This document shows positions 6,905 to 14,743 of a stretch of DNA of 15,579 nt, piece after piece. The notes beneath the pieces are model-generated. The model saw only the letters and a list, made by a program, of their open reading frames with translations, did no database searches and was not told the origin of the DNA. The position numbers were made by a program, and so were the translations under genes. Location: NCBI GenBank assembly GCA_905213265.1, contig CAJMHR010000044.1, positions 1 through 15,579 of the forward strand. The letters are read 5' to 3'. Within the stretch, counting starts at the first letter, position 1; the number at the start of each line of letters is the position of its first letter. This DNA is from an uncultured Collinsella sp. (GTDB lineage: Bacteria > Actinomycetota > Coriobacteriia > Coriobacteriales > Coriobacteriaceae).

Positions 6905-6940
6905 AAAATACGTTCGAGGCACCAAACGATGCCTCGAACG
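6905..6940 (-). terminator. intrinsic terminator between rel and the MBL hydrolase
   Basis: A perfect 10-bp stem, 6940-6931 with 6920-6911, closes a 10-nt loop and is followed on the minus strand by TATTTT (6910-6905). The U-run runs almost into the ribosome-binding site of the MBL gene. It likely ends the recJ-rel transcript or lets only part of it pass into the hydrolase. Confidence 0.75.
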
Positions 6941-6975
6941 TAACCAATATCTATGATGCCAAGAGGCTCTCGCAC

Positions 6976-9336
6976 CTACACACGGCGCTTAAGCTGGGCT
7001 CCACCCTCGCCGGGCATAAGACGACGAGCGTCGTAGACCGAGTCAACGCTGCTGATAGAGGCCAGCAGCGGATCCAAGCCACTCGCGTCCGAGATCTCGA
7101 CCATAAAGCGCAGGGTTGCAATGCCCTCGCGGTTGGTCGACGTGGCGGCAGAAAGGATATTACCGCCCGCATCGCCAATGGCAATGGTGACATCCTTGAG
7201 CAGGCCCATGCGGTCCAGGCACTCGACCACGATCTCGATCTGGAAGAGGGTGTCGGCAGCGCCGTCCCACTCCACATCGATCATGCGCTCGGGATGTTCC
7301 ATAAGACCCTTGACGTTAGGGCAGTTGGCGCGATGCACCGAAACGCCGCGACCGCGCGTGATGAAGCCGACGATGTCGTCGCCCGTCACGGGGTTGCAGC
7401 AATGAGCCAGACGGACCAGCAGGCCGCTGTTGCTCTCGCCCTTGACGATAATGCCGTTACTGGCGCTCTTGCCGCGCTTTTGCGGCTTGCGGTTGGAGCC
7501 GCGAGCGGGCTGCTTCACGACCTCGGCGATAGCCTCGGCCTTGGTGAGCTGTTCCTCGGGCTTGGGGTCCAAGATTTGCTCGACCTTATTGCCCACAGCG
7601 CGCGGGGCAACCTTGCCGGCACCGACGGCGGCAAACAGGTCCTCGAGCTGCTTGAAGTTAAACTGCTCCGCCACGGCGTTGAGTGCACGCGTCGAACGCG
7701 GCGTAGAAATGCCATAGCCACGCTTACGCAGGTCCTTGGCCAGCATATCGCGACCGGCGGCAGCGTCGTCGTCCTTGGTCGCAGCGGCAAAATAGCGGCG
7801 GATCTTTGACTTGGCGGAAGGTGTCTTAACGATCTTGAGCCAATCGCGCGACGGCTTGGAACTCTTGTTAGTCAGGATTTCAACGCGGTCGCCCGTCTTG
7901 ATCTCGTGCGTGAGCGGAGCCACCGCACCGTTGATTTTGGCGCCGACGCAGTGGTTTCCCACCTCGGTGTGAACGGCATAGGCAAAGTCGAGCGGCGTGG
8001 AGCCGGCACGAAGCGCCATGACCTCGCCTTTGGGCGTGAAGACAAAGATCTCCTGATCGAACAGATCGACCTTCAGCGAGTGCAGGTATTCCTTGGCATC
8101 GGTGATCTCGTCGGAAGCTGCCCAATCGAGCGAATGCTTGAGCCAGTTGATCTGGTCGTCCAAACGTTGAGCGTCATTGGTCTTGGAAGCAGACGATCCG
8201 CCCGACTTCTTATATAGCCAGTGGGCGGCAATGCCGTACTCGGCCTGCTCATGCATCTCGTAGGTTCGAATCTGAATCTCGAGCGGACGAGCCGTAGGGC
8301 CGATGACCGTCGTGTGGAGCGACTGGTAGTTATTGACCTTAGGCATGGCGATATAGTCTTTAAAGCGACCAGGCATAGGGTGCCACAGCGTATGCACCGC
8401 ACCGAGCGTGGAGTAGCAATCGCGCACCGAATGGGTAATAACGCGCAGCGCCACCAGGTCGTAGATCTCGGAGAACTCCTTGCCCTTGCGCTTCATCTTT
8501 TGGTAGATGGACCAATAGTGCTTGGAGCGGCCGTTGATCTGGAAGTCCTCCAGACCAATGCGGTTGAGCTCATCGGTAAGCGTCTTGATGGTCTCGGCAA
8601 GGTAGCGTTCGCGGACCTCGCGCGACTCAGCTACCATACGCGCGATGCGCTGGTAGGCATCGGGCTCCAGGTAGAAGAAGGACAGGTCCTCGAGCTCCCA
8701 CTTAATAGAGCTCATGCCCAGGCGGTCGGCCAAGGGCGCGTACACGTCCATGGTCTCGCGAGCCTTAAACAGGCGACGATCCTCGCGCAGGGCTGCCAGC
8801 GTTCGCATGTTGTGCAGACGATCGGCAAGTTTAACGATGATGACGCGGATGTCCTTGGACATGGCGAGGAACATCTTGCGCAGCGTGAGCGCCTGCTTCT
8901 CGTCCATGCTGTCGACTTCGATGTTGGTGAGCTTGGTCACGCCATCGACGAGCTCGGCCACCGTATCGCCAAACAGGCCGGAAACATCGGTGAGCGAGGT
9001 CTCGGTATCCTCGACGGTATCGTGCAGCAGCGCGGCACACACCACATCGCAGTCCATCTTGAGATCGGCCAAAATGATGGCAACCTCGACGGGATGGTTA
9101 ATGTACATCTCGCCCGAGCGGCGCTTTTGGTTGCAGTGCTTCTCGGCGGCAAAGCAGTAGGCCTGCTCAACCTTAGAAAAGTCGTCCTCATTCATATATT
9201 TGAGGCACAGGCGCTCCAGCTTGTCGTAGCTGTCCGCCATAATCTCGGGCGGCAGCTCATCGGCATGCTTATAGTGCTCCATCTCCGAAAACGGCTGGAG
9301 GGTGGAATCATGGGCGGTACGGGCTGCGGCATCCAT
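6976..9336 (-). CDS. rel: bifunctional (p)ppGpp synthetase/hydrolase (RelA/SpoT family)
   Basis: This 786-residue cytoplasmic enzyme makes (p)ppGpp on stalled ribosomes and degrades it. The HD hydrolase domain is intact: INHPVEV (His81), LLHDTVEDT (His105, Asp106) and KLADRLHNMRTL (169-180). The synthetase domain has GRSKHYWSIYQKM (269-281), RFKD (324-327, the bifunctional form; monofunctional RelA has an acidic ExDD version), YQSLHT and EIQIRT (353-358). A TGS domain covers about 429-489, a cysteine-containing domain has HCCNPV (Cys646, Cys647) and HRANCPN (Cys672), and an ACT domain occupies about 698-774. Both activities are predicted. It starts 15 bp after recJ-recQ; AAGGGG, 8 bases before the ATG, overlaps the end of that gene, so the two are probably co-transcribed. 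A strong terminator follows. Confidence 0.97.
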   Translation of the reverse strand: MDAAARTAHDSTLQPFSEMEHYKHADELPPEIMADSYDKLERLCLKYMNEDDFSKVEQAYCFAAEKHCNQKRRSGEMYINHPVEVAIILADLKMDCDVVCAALLHDTVEDTETSLTDVSGLFGDTVAELVDGVTKLTNIEVDSMDEKQALTLRKMFLAMSKDIRVIIVKLADRLHNMRTLAALREDRRLFKARETMDVYAPLADRLGMSSIKWELEDLSFFYLEPDAYQRIARMVAESREVRERYLAETIKTLTDELNRIGLEDFQINGRSKHYWSIYQKMKRKGKEFSEIYDLVALRVITHSVRDCYSTLGAVHTLWHPMPGRFKDYIAMPKVNNYQSLHTTVIGPTARPLEIQIRTYEMHEQAEYGIAAHWLYKKSGGSSASKTNDAQRLDDQINWLKHSLDWAASDEITDAKEYLHSLKVDLFDQEIFVFTPKGEVMALRAGSTPLDFAYAVHTEVGNHCVGAKINGAVAPLTHEIKTGDRVEILTNKSSKPSRDWLKIVKTPSAKSKIRRYFAAATKDDDAAAGRDMLAKDLRKRGYGISTPRSTRALNAVAEQFNFKQLEDLFAAVGAGKVAPRAVGNKVEQILDPKPEEQLTKAEAIAEVVKQPARGSNRKPQKRGKSASNGIIVKGESNSGLLVRLAHCCNPVTGDDIVGFITRGRGVSVHRANCPNVKGLMEHPERMIDVEWDGAADTLFQIEIVVECLDRMGLLKDVTIAIGDAGGNILSAATSTNREGIATLRFMVEISDASGLDPLLASISSVDSVYDARRLMPGEGGAQLKRRV

Positions 9337-9351
9337 CGAGGTCCCCTTCCC

Positions 9352-12300
9352 CTAGGCCCGCGGTACGATCGGGCGGTTAACTTTGGCTAGCATATCAGAA
9401 GCGCACGAATCGAGCGCCCAGCTCCGGAAAGCCGAAAACTCCATGCGCGAGCGCAAGCCCTCCAAATAGCGAATTGACCTGCTCAATTGCACGCGGCCGG
9501 GGTTTTCGGCCATCGCGATGCGACGAGTGTCGTCAAACCCCGAAACTCGACAGAAACCAAGCTCTTCGAAGATTCCCAGGCCGCTTTCCACCGAACGCTC
9601 GTCGACCGGCGTGCGAGCATCGATGGCAAGGCACATCTGCGCGATGTCGATATCGCTCGCACTAAAGGAATCGTCCCCGGTTTTGCCGCGGTTGGAGCGC
9701 CACATGGTCTGCAGCGCGCGATAGAGCGTGACGAGCTCGTCGCGCTCGGGCGCATAGCAGTCGAGCAGGCGCTCGTTAATGCGGGCGTCGCGCGACGAAT
9801 AGAGCAGATGGATCACGGCGGGCTGGCCATCGCGGCCGGCACGTCCGCTCATCTGGTTGAACTCGATGGCGCCAAACGGCATGTGGTAGAGCACGACATG
9901 GCGGATATCGGGCAGGTTGACACCCTCGCCAAAGGCGGAGGTCGAAACGATGCAGCTGAGGCTTCCGTCTCGGAATGCTTCCTCCACGCGGCGGCGATCG
10001 GAACGCGCAAGCCCCGCGTTATAGAACGCGATATGGGTCGCACAGTCGGGAACGCGTTTGCGTAGTGTCTTGGCAAGCGCCACGGACTGATCACGCGAAT
10101 TGACGTAAATGACGGTCTTCTCCCCCATCGCCACGATCGACACCAAACGGTTCTCGCGGCTCGCAAGATCTCGGTCGTCCTCGAGCTGCAGGTTCTCGCG
10201 CACCGTCTCGTCGACCACCGTGTGAGTGATCGGAAGCATGCGGGCAAGCTCGGCCACGACCGGAGCCGTCGCGGTGGCCGTCGCGGCCATAACGACCGGG
10301 TCGCCCAGGGCTTTGAGGATATCGGGCATGTCGAGATAGGCGCTGCGGTCGCCGCCCTTGGCAAGGCCGGCGTGGTGCGCCTCATCGATAACGACAAAAC
10401 CGATGCGCCCCGAACGCGCAAAGCGGTCGCGGTGAATGGACAGGAACTCGGGCGTCGTGAGCACGATGCCGGTACGGCCCGAAGCCAAGCCGGCAAACAC
10501 GTCATCGCGCGCCGCCTCCACGGTCTCGCCGGTCAACACGCCGACGCCAATGCCGAGCGCGGCCATCGTCGACGAGAGGTGATAGGCCTGGTCGGCAACG
10601 AGCGCGCGCAGCGGATAGACAAAGATGCTCGCACGTCCGCGAAGGACCGCCTCGCGCGCGGCATGCACATGGAAGATGAGTGACTTGCCGCGCCCCGTTC
10701 CCATAACGGCCAGAACACTTTGGTGATCGGCCAGGGCATCGAGCGCCTCGACCTGCGCGCGGTGCGGCTGGTTCGAGCCGATAAAGCTATGGATAAGCGA
10801 GCGCGTCAGCTCGGTATAGGAAAGCTGGGCGAGCGTCTCGCGCTTACGCGACTCCAGGCGCAGGCCGGAATCCGCCGGCTGCACGCCACGACGAAGCTCG
10901 CATGCCGGATCGTCGACGCTGGGCAGCGTGGTATCGCGGACCAGAACATCCTTGATCATGAGCTTGGGCTTCACACGCCCCTGCCAATGCTCGGCAACGG
11001 CCTCGAACACCAAGTCGACAGCGCTATCGCAGTTGATGAGCTTATCGATTTGCGGCACGCGGAACATAATGGCCGGCACACTCGCGGCGCCATCGGTCGC
11101 CACAAAGCGCATGTGCTCGCCGGTTTTGCCCACCACGGCGCGATCGCACATCGTCACGCCCTCGGCGGCCAGCAGCGGCACCTTGTTGCCCTGGCCAAAC
11201 GGCTCAAGACGGGAAATCTGCTCGATGGTCTCAATATTCAGCTCGGAAAGGTCGACCGTGGCGGCAACCTCGTCGATGTCTTCAAAGTCCTCGACGGGAA
11301 TCTCCGATAGCACGGCGGAAAGGCGACGACGGAATTCATCGAGCTTGGATGCCTCGATGGTCACTCCCACCGCACCGGCATGTCCGCCGCGACGAATCAG
11401 CAGGTCGGAACAGCGCTCGACGGCGTCAAACAGGTTAACTTTGCCCACCGAGCGACCAGAGCCGCGCGCGATACCGTCCTCGATCGAGAACAGCAGTGCC
11501 GGCACGTGATAGCGGTTGGTCAGACGGCTTGCCACGATGCCCTTGACACCCTCGTGCCAGCCTTCACCGCCCACGACGATCGCGCGTCCGCCGTCATAGG
11601 TCTCCTCGACCTTTGCCATAGCATCGCGCGTGAGCTCCGCCTCGATCTCACGGCGCTGGCGGTTGATTTCCTCGAGCTCAGCCGCCAGCGCGCTTGCTTC
11701 GATGGGATTGTGGGCAAGCAGCAGGTCGAGCGCCAGCTTGGGATCGGCCATGCGACCGGCAGCGTTTAAGCGGGGAATGAGCGAGAATGACAGGCCATCC
11801 GCCGTAATGCTCGAAAGGTCCGCCTTGGCGAGCGAGGCAAGCGCGATATAGCCGGGGCGGGCCGTCACGCGCATCTGCTGGATGCCCTCGGCAACCAGCG
11901 CGCGGTTCTCGGGCGTGAGCGGCATCATGTCGGACACGGTGCCCAGCGCCGCGACCTCGATTAGCGAACGCCAATACGACGGCTTGCCCAGGCGCTCACC
12001 CAGGACTTGCACCAGCTTGAGCGCCACACCAGCACCGGCAAGCTCGCGCGAGGGGCCCTCGTCTTCGAGCTTGGGGTCGGTCAGGGGCACACCCTGCGGC
12101 ACCTGGTCGGAGGGCTCGTGATGGTCCGTGACCACCAAATCGATCCCCAAGCTCTCCAGATAGGAAACCTCTTCCTTGGCGGCAATGCCGTTATCGACGG
12201 TCACGATCAGCTGGGGGCGAGCGAGCTCGTTAACGCGGTCGAGTGCCGCGCGCGAAAGACCGTAGCCCTCATCAAAGCGATGCGGAATAAACGGCGTGAC

Positions 12301-12639
12301 ATCGGCGCCAAACGTGCGCAGCGCCTCGGTCAACAGGCAGGTCGACGTAATGCCGTCAACGTCAAAATCGCCAAAGACCGCAATGTGCTCGTGGTTGCGA
12401 ATAGCACGCTCGACGCGGTCGGCAACGACCGACATGCCCGGGATAATGCGTGGGTCGGCCCAGTCGCGATCGAGCGAAGGCGTCAAAAACAATTGGCCCT
12501 CTTTGATGGAGCCAATGCCGTGCGCGACCATAATGCGCGCCACCAGCCCGGGAATGCCCAGACCAGCCGAAAGCTCCTTTTCGAGCTCGGGGTTTTGCTG
12601 AGCGACCGCCCAGCGATGCGTCGTCTTAAGCGATGACAT
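9352..12639 (-). CDS. recJ: RecJ single-strand exonuclease fused to a RecQ-like DEAH helicase
   Basis: One unbroken 1095-residue protein holds two machines. Residues about 1-575 are RecJ, the 5'-3' single-strand DNA exonuclease of the DHH family: DFDVDG (91-96), TVDNG (147-151), TDHHE (171-175), PRLNAAGRM (289-297), then the DHHA1 motif GGHAGAVG (418-425) and an OB-like region. Residues about 615-1000 are an SF2 helicase: a RAQ Q-motif, GTGRGKS (Walker A), VIDEAHH (DEAH, 752-755), ATATAT and QMSGRAGRDG (929-938). The motif VI form is RecQ-like. The RecQ zinc domain with its four cysteines is not seen, and the last 100 residues are unassigned. A GTG at 12684 would add 15 residues; the ATG at 12639, after AGGGGT, fits the RecJ N-terminus better. 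A TATAAT lies upstream. It precedes rel. Confidence 0.92.
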   Translation of the reverse strand: MSSLKTTHRWAVAQQNPELEKELSAGLGIPGLVARIMVAHGIGSIKEGQLFLTPSLDRDWADPRIIPGMSVVADRVERAIRNHEHIAVFGDFDVDGITSTCLLTEALRTFGADVTPFIPHRFDEGYGLSRAALDRVNELARPQLIVTVDNGIAAKEEVSYLESLGIDLVVTDHHEPSDQVPQGVPLTDPKLEDEGPSRELAGAGVALKLVQVLGERLGKPSYWRSLIEVAALGTVSDMMPLTPENRALVAEGIQQMRVTARPGYIALASLAKADLSSITADGLSFSLIPRLNAAGRMADPKLALDLLLAHNPIEASALAAELEEINRQRREIEAELTRDAMAKVEETYDGGRAIVVGGEGWHEGVKGIVASRLTNRYHVPALLFSIEDGIARGSGRSVGKVNLFDAVERCSDLLIRRGGHAGAVGVTIEASKLDEFRRRLSAVLSEIPVEDFEDIDEVAATVDLSELNIETIEQISRLEPFGQGNKVPLLAAEGVTMCDRAVVGKTGEHMRFVATDGAASVPAIMFRVPQIDKLINCDSAVDLVFEAVAEHWQGRVKPKLMIKDVLVRDTTLPSVDDPACELRRGVQPADSGLRLESRKRETLAQLSYTELTRSLIHSFIGSNQPHRAQVEALDALADHQSVLAVMGTGRGKSLIFHVHAAREAVLRGRASIFVYPLRALVADQAYHLSSTMAALGIGVGVLTGETVEAARDDVFAGLASGRTGIVLTTPEFLSIHRDRFARSGRIGFVVIDEAHHAGLAKGGDRSAYLDMPDILKALGDPVVMAATATATAPVVAELARMLPITHTVVDETVRENLQLEDDRDLASRENRLVSIVAMGEKTVIYVNSRDQSVALAKTLRKRVPDCATHIAFYNAGLARSDRRRVEEAFRDGSLSCIVSTSAFGEGVNLPDIRHVVLYHMPFGAIEFNQMSGRAGRDGQPAVIHLLYSSRDARINERLLDCYAPERDELVTLYRALQTMWRSNRGKTGDDSFSASDIDIAQMCLAIDARTPVDERSVESGLGIFEELGFCRVSGFDDTRRIAMAENPGRVQLSRSIRYLEGLRSRMEFSAFRSWALDSCASDMLAKVNRPIVPRA

Positions 12640-12691
12640 AGGCACCCACCCCTGATAGGGGCAGGTCGCCGCGATACCTCTCACGGTTCAT
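12626..12691 (-). CDS. possible 21-residue leader ORF overlapping the start of recJ
   Basis: An ATG at 12691 with GAGGA 9 bases upstream opens a 21-codon frame that ends in TAA at 12626, after the recJ ATG at 12639, so the two overlap by 14 bases in different frames. It encodes MNRERYRGDLPLSGVGAYVIA. It lies directly downstream of the predicted promoter. Its ribosome-binding site is better than that of recJ. It could couple translation to recJ, or simply be chance; no homology is known to me. Confidence 0.3.
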   Translation of the reverse strand: MNRERYRGDLPLSGVGAYVIA

Positions 12692-12747
12692 AGCGATGAG
12701 TCCTCTGTGTATGCCCGCTTCGGCAGGCAGATCTGTTGAACGGATTT

Positions 12748-12753
12748 ATTATA
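12748..12753 (-). promoter_or_regulatory. predicted -10 box of the recJ-recQ/rel transcript
   Basis: The minus strand reads TATAAT here, a perfect -10 hexamer, 57 bases before the leader ORF start and 109 before the recJ ATG. The -35 is weak (TTTTGC at 15 bp, or GTTTTG at 16 bp). It lies in the 270-bp gap that also has to supply the promoter for the divergent transporter gene, for which I see no clear -35/-10 pair. Confidence 0.5.
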
Positions 12754-12913
12754 CCGTGCAGCGCGGACGCAAAACGCCGCGGTGCGCCGCGGTTTCGGTA
12801 AACGATGGCGGTAATGCCCTCGAAATAATCGAGCGTTTCAGCCGCACGGACACATACGAGCGTCTAGCATATCCATACAAACGAGTTCGCGGATAAAGGG
12901 AGTCACGGGGCAT

Positions 12914-13912
12914 ATGAAGCAATGGGCTAGACTGGGAAAGTTCCTCGCGGGGCATATGCAGATCATCGTTCCGATTTGCGTGGCGCTCGGCGTGCTCTTT
13001 CCCCAGCAGATCGGCGTACTCAAGCCCATTGTTCCCGCCCTCTTCGCCTTTATGACGTTTCAGGGTGCGCTCAGCAACACCTTTCACCAGGTAGCCGAGG
13101 TGTTCCACCGTCCGCTGCACCTGATTCTGGCGTTGCTGGTCTCGGCAGTGCTTATTCCCATCGCGGCGTATGCCATGGGGTCACTCTTCTTTGGCTCCAA
13201 CCCCAACCTTGTCTGCGGCATCGTGCTCGAGTACAGCGTGCCCGTGGCCGTCACCGCTTTTATGTGGATCAGCATGTTCGGCGGCAACGGCCCGCTCGCG
13301 CTCACCATCATCCTGACGTCCTCGGTTATCTCCCCTGTGACGATTCCGCTCACGCTTAAGCTCTTGCTGGGTGCCACCGTCTCGATCGATGTGCCGAGCA
13401 TGATGCAGGACATGGCCTTTATGATCGCCATCCCCGCCGTGCTCGGCATCGTGATCAACGAGCTCACGCGTGGATGGGGACACGAGAAGCTCTCCCCCGC
13501 GCTCTCGCCCGCCTGCAAGTTCATGATGATGGGCGTTATCGCCTCCAACTCCACCGCCATGAGCGAGTACGTGCTGCACATGAACGCGGTGCGCCTGGAA
13601 GTCGCCCTCTTTATTTTGACCTTCGCCATCAGCGGCTTTGTCGTCGGTTTTCTGGTCGCCCGTGCGCTGCATCTGCCATATAGCGAGACGACTACCATGT
13701 GCTTTACCTGCGGCATGCGTAACATCTCTTCGGGCGCCGTCATCGCCACGCAATACTTTCCGGGCGAAGTCGTGTTTCCCGTCATGTGTGGAACGTTGTT
13801 TCAGCAGGTGCTCGCCTCGCTTATCGGGCACCTCTTTGAGCGTCTGACCGGCGAGGAGCGCGCCGCCCAGCGCAAGCGTGTCGAGGCCGGCCGCAACGCC
13901 ATGGCACGCTAG
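12914..13912 (+). CDS. bile acid:sodium symporter (BASS/SBF) family transporter
   Basis: A 332-residue integral membrane protein with about nine to ten hydrophobic segments, among them 15-33, 40-54, 68-92, 98-120, 128-152, 168-183, 200-215, 228-251 and 285-306. The overall pattern, with VLEYSVPVAVTAFMW (104-118) and the late motif CGMRNISSGAVIA (266-278), matches the bile acid:sodium symporter superfamily. In well-studied members the late motif has Glu and Gln sodium ligands (ExxxQN); here the corresponding stretch is TCGMRN, so sodium coupling and bile acid transport should not be assumed. Such proteins also carry keto acids or other organic anions. AAAGGGAG lies 11 bases before the ATG. It is the only plus-strand gene, divergent from recJ and convergent with the GalT-like gene. 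Confidence 0.85.
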   Translation: MKQWARLGKFLAGHMQIIVPICVALGVLFPQQIGVLKPIVPALFAFMTFQGALSNTFHQVAEVFHRPLHLILALLVSAVLIPIAAYAMGSLFFGSNPNLVCGIVLEYSVPVAVTAFMWISMFGGNGPLALTIILTSSVISPVTIPLTLKLLLGATVSIDVPSMMQDMAFMIAIPAVLGIVINELTRGWGHEKLSPALSPACKFMMMGVIASNSTAMSEYVLHMNAVRLEVALFILTFAISGFVVGFLVARALHLPYSETTTMCFTCGMRNISSGAVIATQYFPGEVVFPVMCGTLFQQVLASLIGHLFERLTGEERAAQRKRVEAGRNAMAR

Positions 13913-13916
13913 ACTG

Positions 13917-13931
13917 CCCGCATTACGCGGG
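13917..13931. terminator. short hairpin between convergent genes
   Basis: CCCGC and GCGGG pair around ATTAC in the 30-bp gap between the transporter and the GalT-like gene. On the plus strand it is followed by TGTTAGTCTT, only weakly T-rich. It may serve as a terminator for the transporter gene. Confidence 0.4.
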
Positions 13932-13942
13932 TGTTAGTCTTA

Positions 13943-14740
13943 CTATACGAGCGTTTCCAGATGCGCACGCAGGCGCTCAGCATCGACATCGAGCGTGGTC
14001 TCAGCATTGACCTGGGCCAAACGATAGCCGACAAAGTAGGGCGAAACCACCCAACGCGGCAGCGCCTTGGCAATGGTCCGACCGCCCAGGTGATAGAAGA
14101 ACAGGTTGTACGACTCTGCGCGACCACCGTGGTGCTCGTTCAGGATATAGCGCAGAGCTACCTGGATCGCATCGGCGAAGAGATCCGCCTCGGCTTGGTC
14201 TCTCGTGTCATCGCTGGCAGCGATTCCCTGCGGGGCTGAAACATTGACCTCAAAGAACCCCATAATCGGTTCGGTTGAGATGTTGACCGAGATTCTCTCC
14301 TGTTGCCAGACATTTATGCCTTCGAAATTGGCGGAAGTCAGCGAAGCATAACCGTTTTCCTGCTCCAAACCCACAATCTGCATGTGCGGATGAACGAGAC
14401 TACCGCCCGAGAGCGGACCCTTGTTCTTGTACATGAGAACGCTGCGATACTGTCGGGAGTCAATCATCCGCTGCCAGCAATCCAGAGCAAACCGCATAAC
14501 ATGATGCAGCTCGTCCGGCGCATAGGTCACCAGGTCGGCGTCGTGGTCGGACGACTCAATCAATACGGTCTGGCGAGTGGCCCGCAAGGTCTTAAACTTA
14601 TTCTCGAGCCAGATGCAGTCACCGTCGCGCCGGATGATATTGGCGAGTTCCTCGGTATCGCAAAAGGGGCACGCGGTGCCGGGGCGGCGGTTGTCGTCGG
14701 GCTTACCGCTCGCCTGCCGAACGTCAAATACCAGCGCCAC
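13943..14740 (-). CDS. GalT/HIT-like nucleotidyltransferase family protein (DUF4931 type)
   Basis: A 265-residue protein of the HIT superfamily related to galactose-1-phosphate uridylyltransferase. An N-terminal CPFC (Cys24, Cys27) and ESSDH (62-66) resemble the GalT metal site, and SGGSLVHPHMQIVGL (111-125) carries the HPHxQ catalytic motif, with His119 in the place of the nucleophile. True GalT has HPHGQ, so this is a relative, and the length (265 versus about 350) fits the DUF4931 group. It probably transfers or hydrolyses a nucleotide or sugar phosphate; the substrate is unknown. Translation starts at GTG (14740) with GGAGG 8 bases upstream, inside the last codons of cutC, 3 bp from its stop. 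The two genes form a tightly coupled operon. No galK or galE lies in the window. Confidence 0.85.
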   Translation of the reverse strand: MALVFDVRQASGKPDDNRRPGTACPFCDTEELANIIRRDGDCIWLENKFKTLRATRQTVLIESSDHDADLVTYAPDELHHVMRFALDCWQRMIDSRQYRSVLMYKNKGPLSGGSLVHPHMQIVGLEQENGYASLTSANFEGINVWQQERISVNISTEPIMGFFEVNVSAPQGIAASDDTRDQAEADLFADAIQVALRYILNEHHGGRAESYNLFFYHLGGRTIAKALPRWVVSPYFVGYRLAQVNAETTLDVDAERLRAHLETLV

Positions 14741-14743
14741 GGG

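Noticed and set aside
8221..9390. A 389-codon plus-strand open frame opposite rel
   Set aside because: It is antisense to the well-supported rel gene. High GC content opens long shadow frames, and the protein has no recognisable domain.
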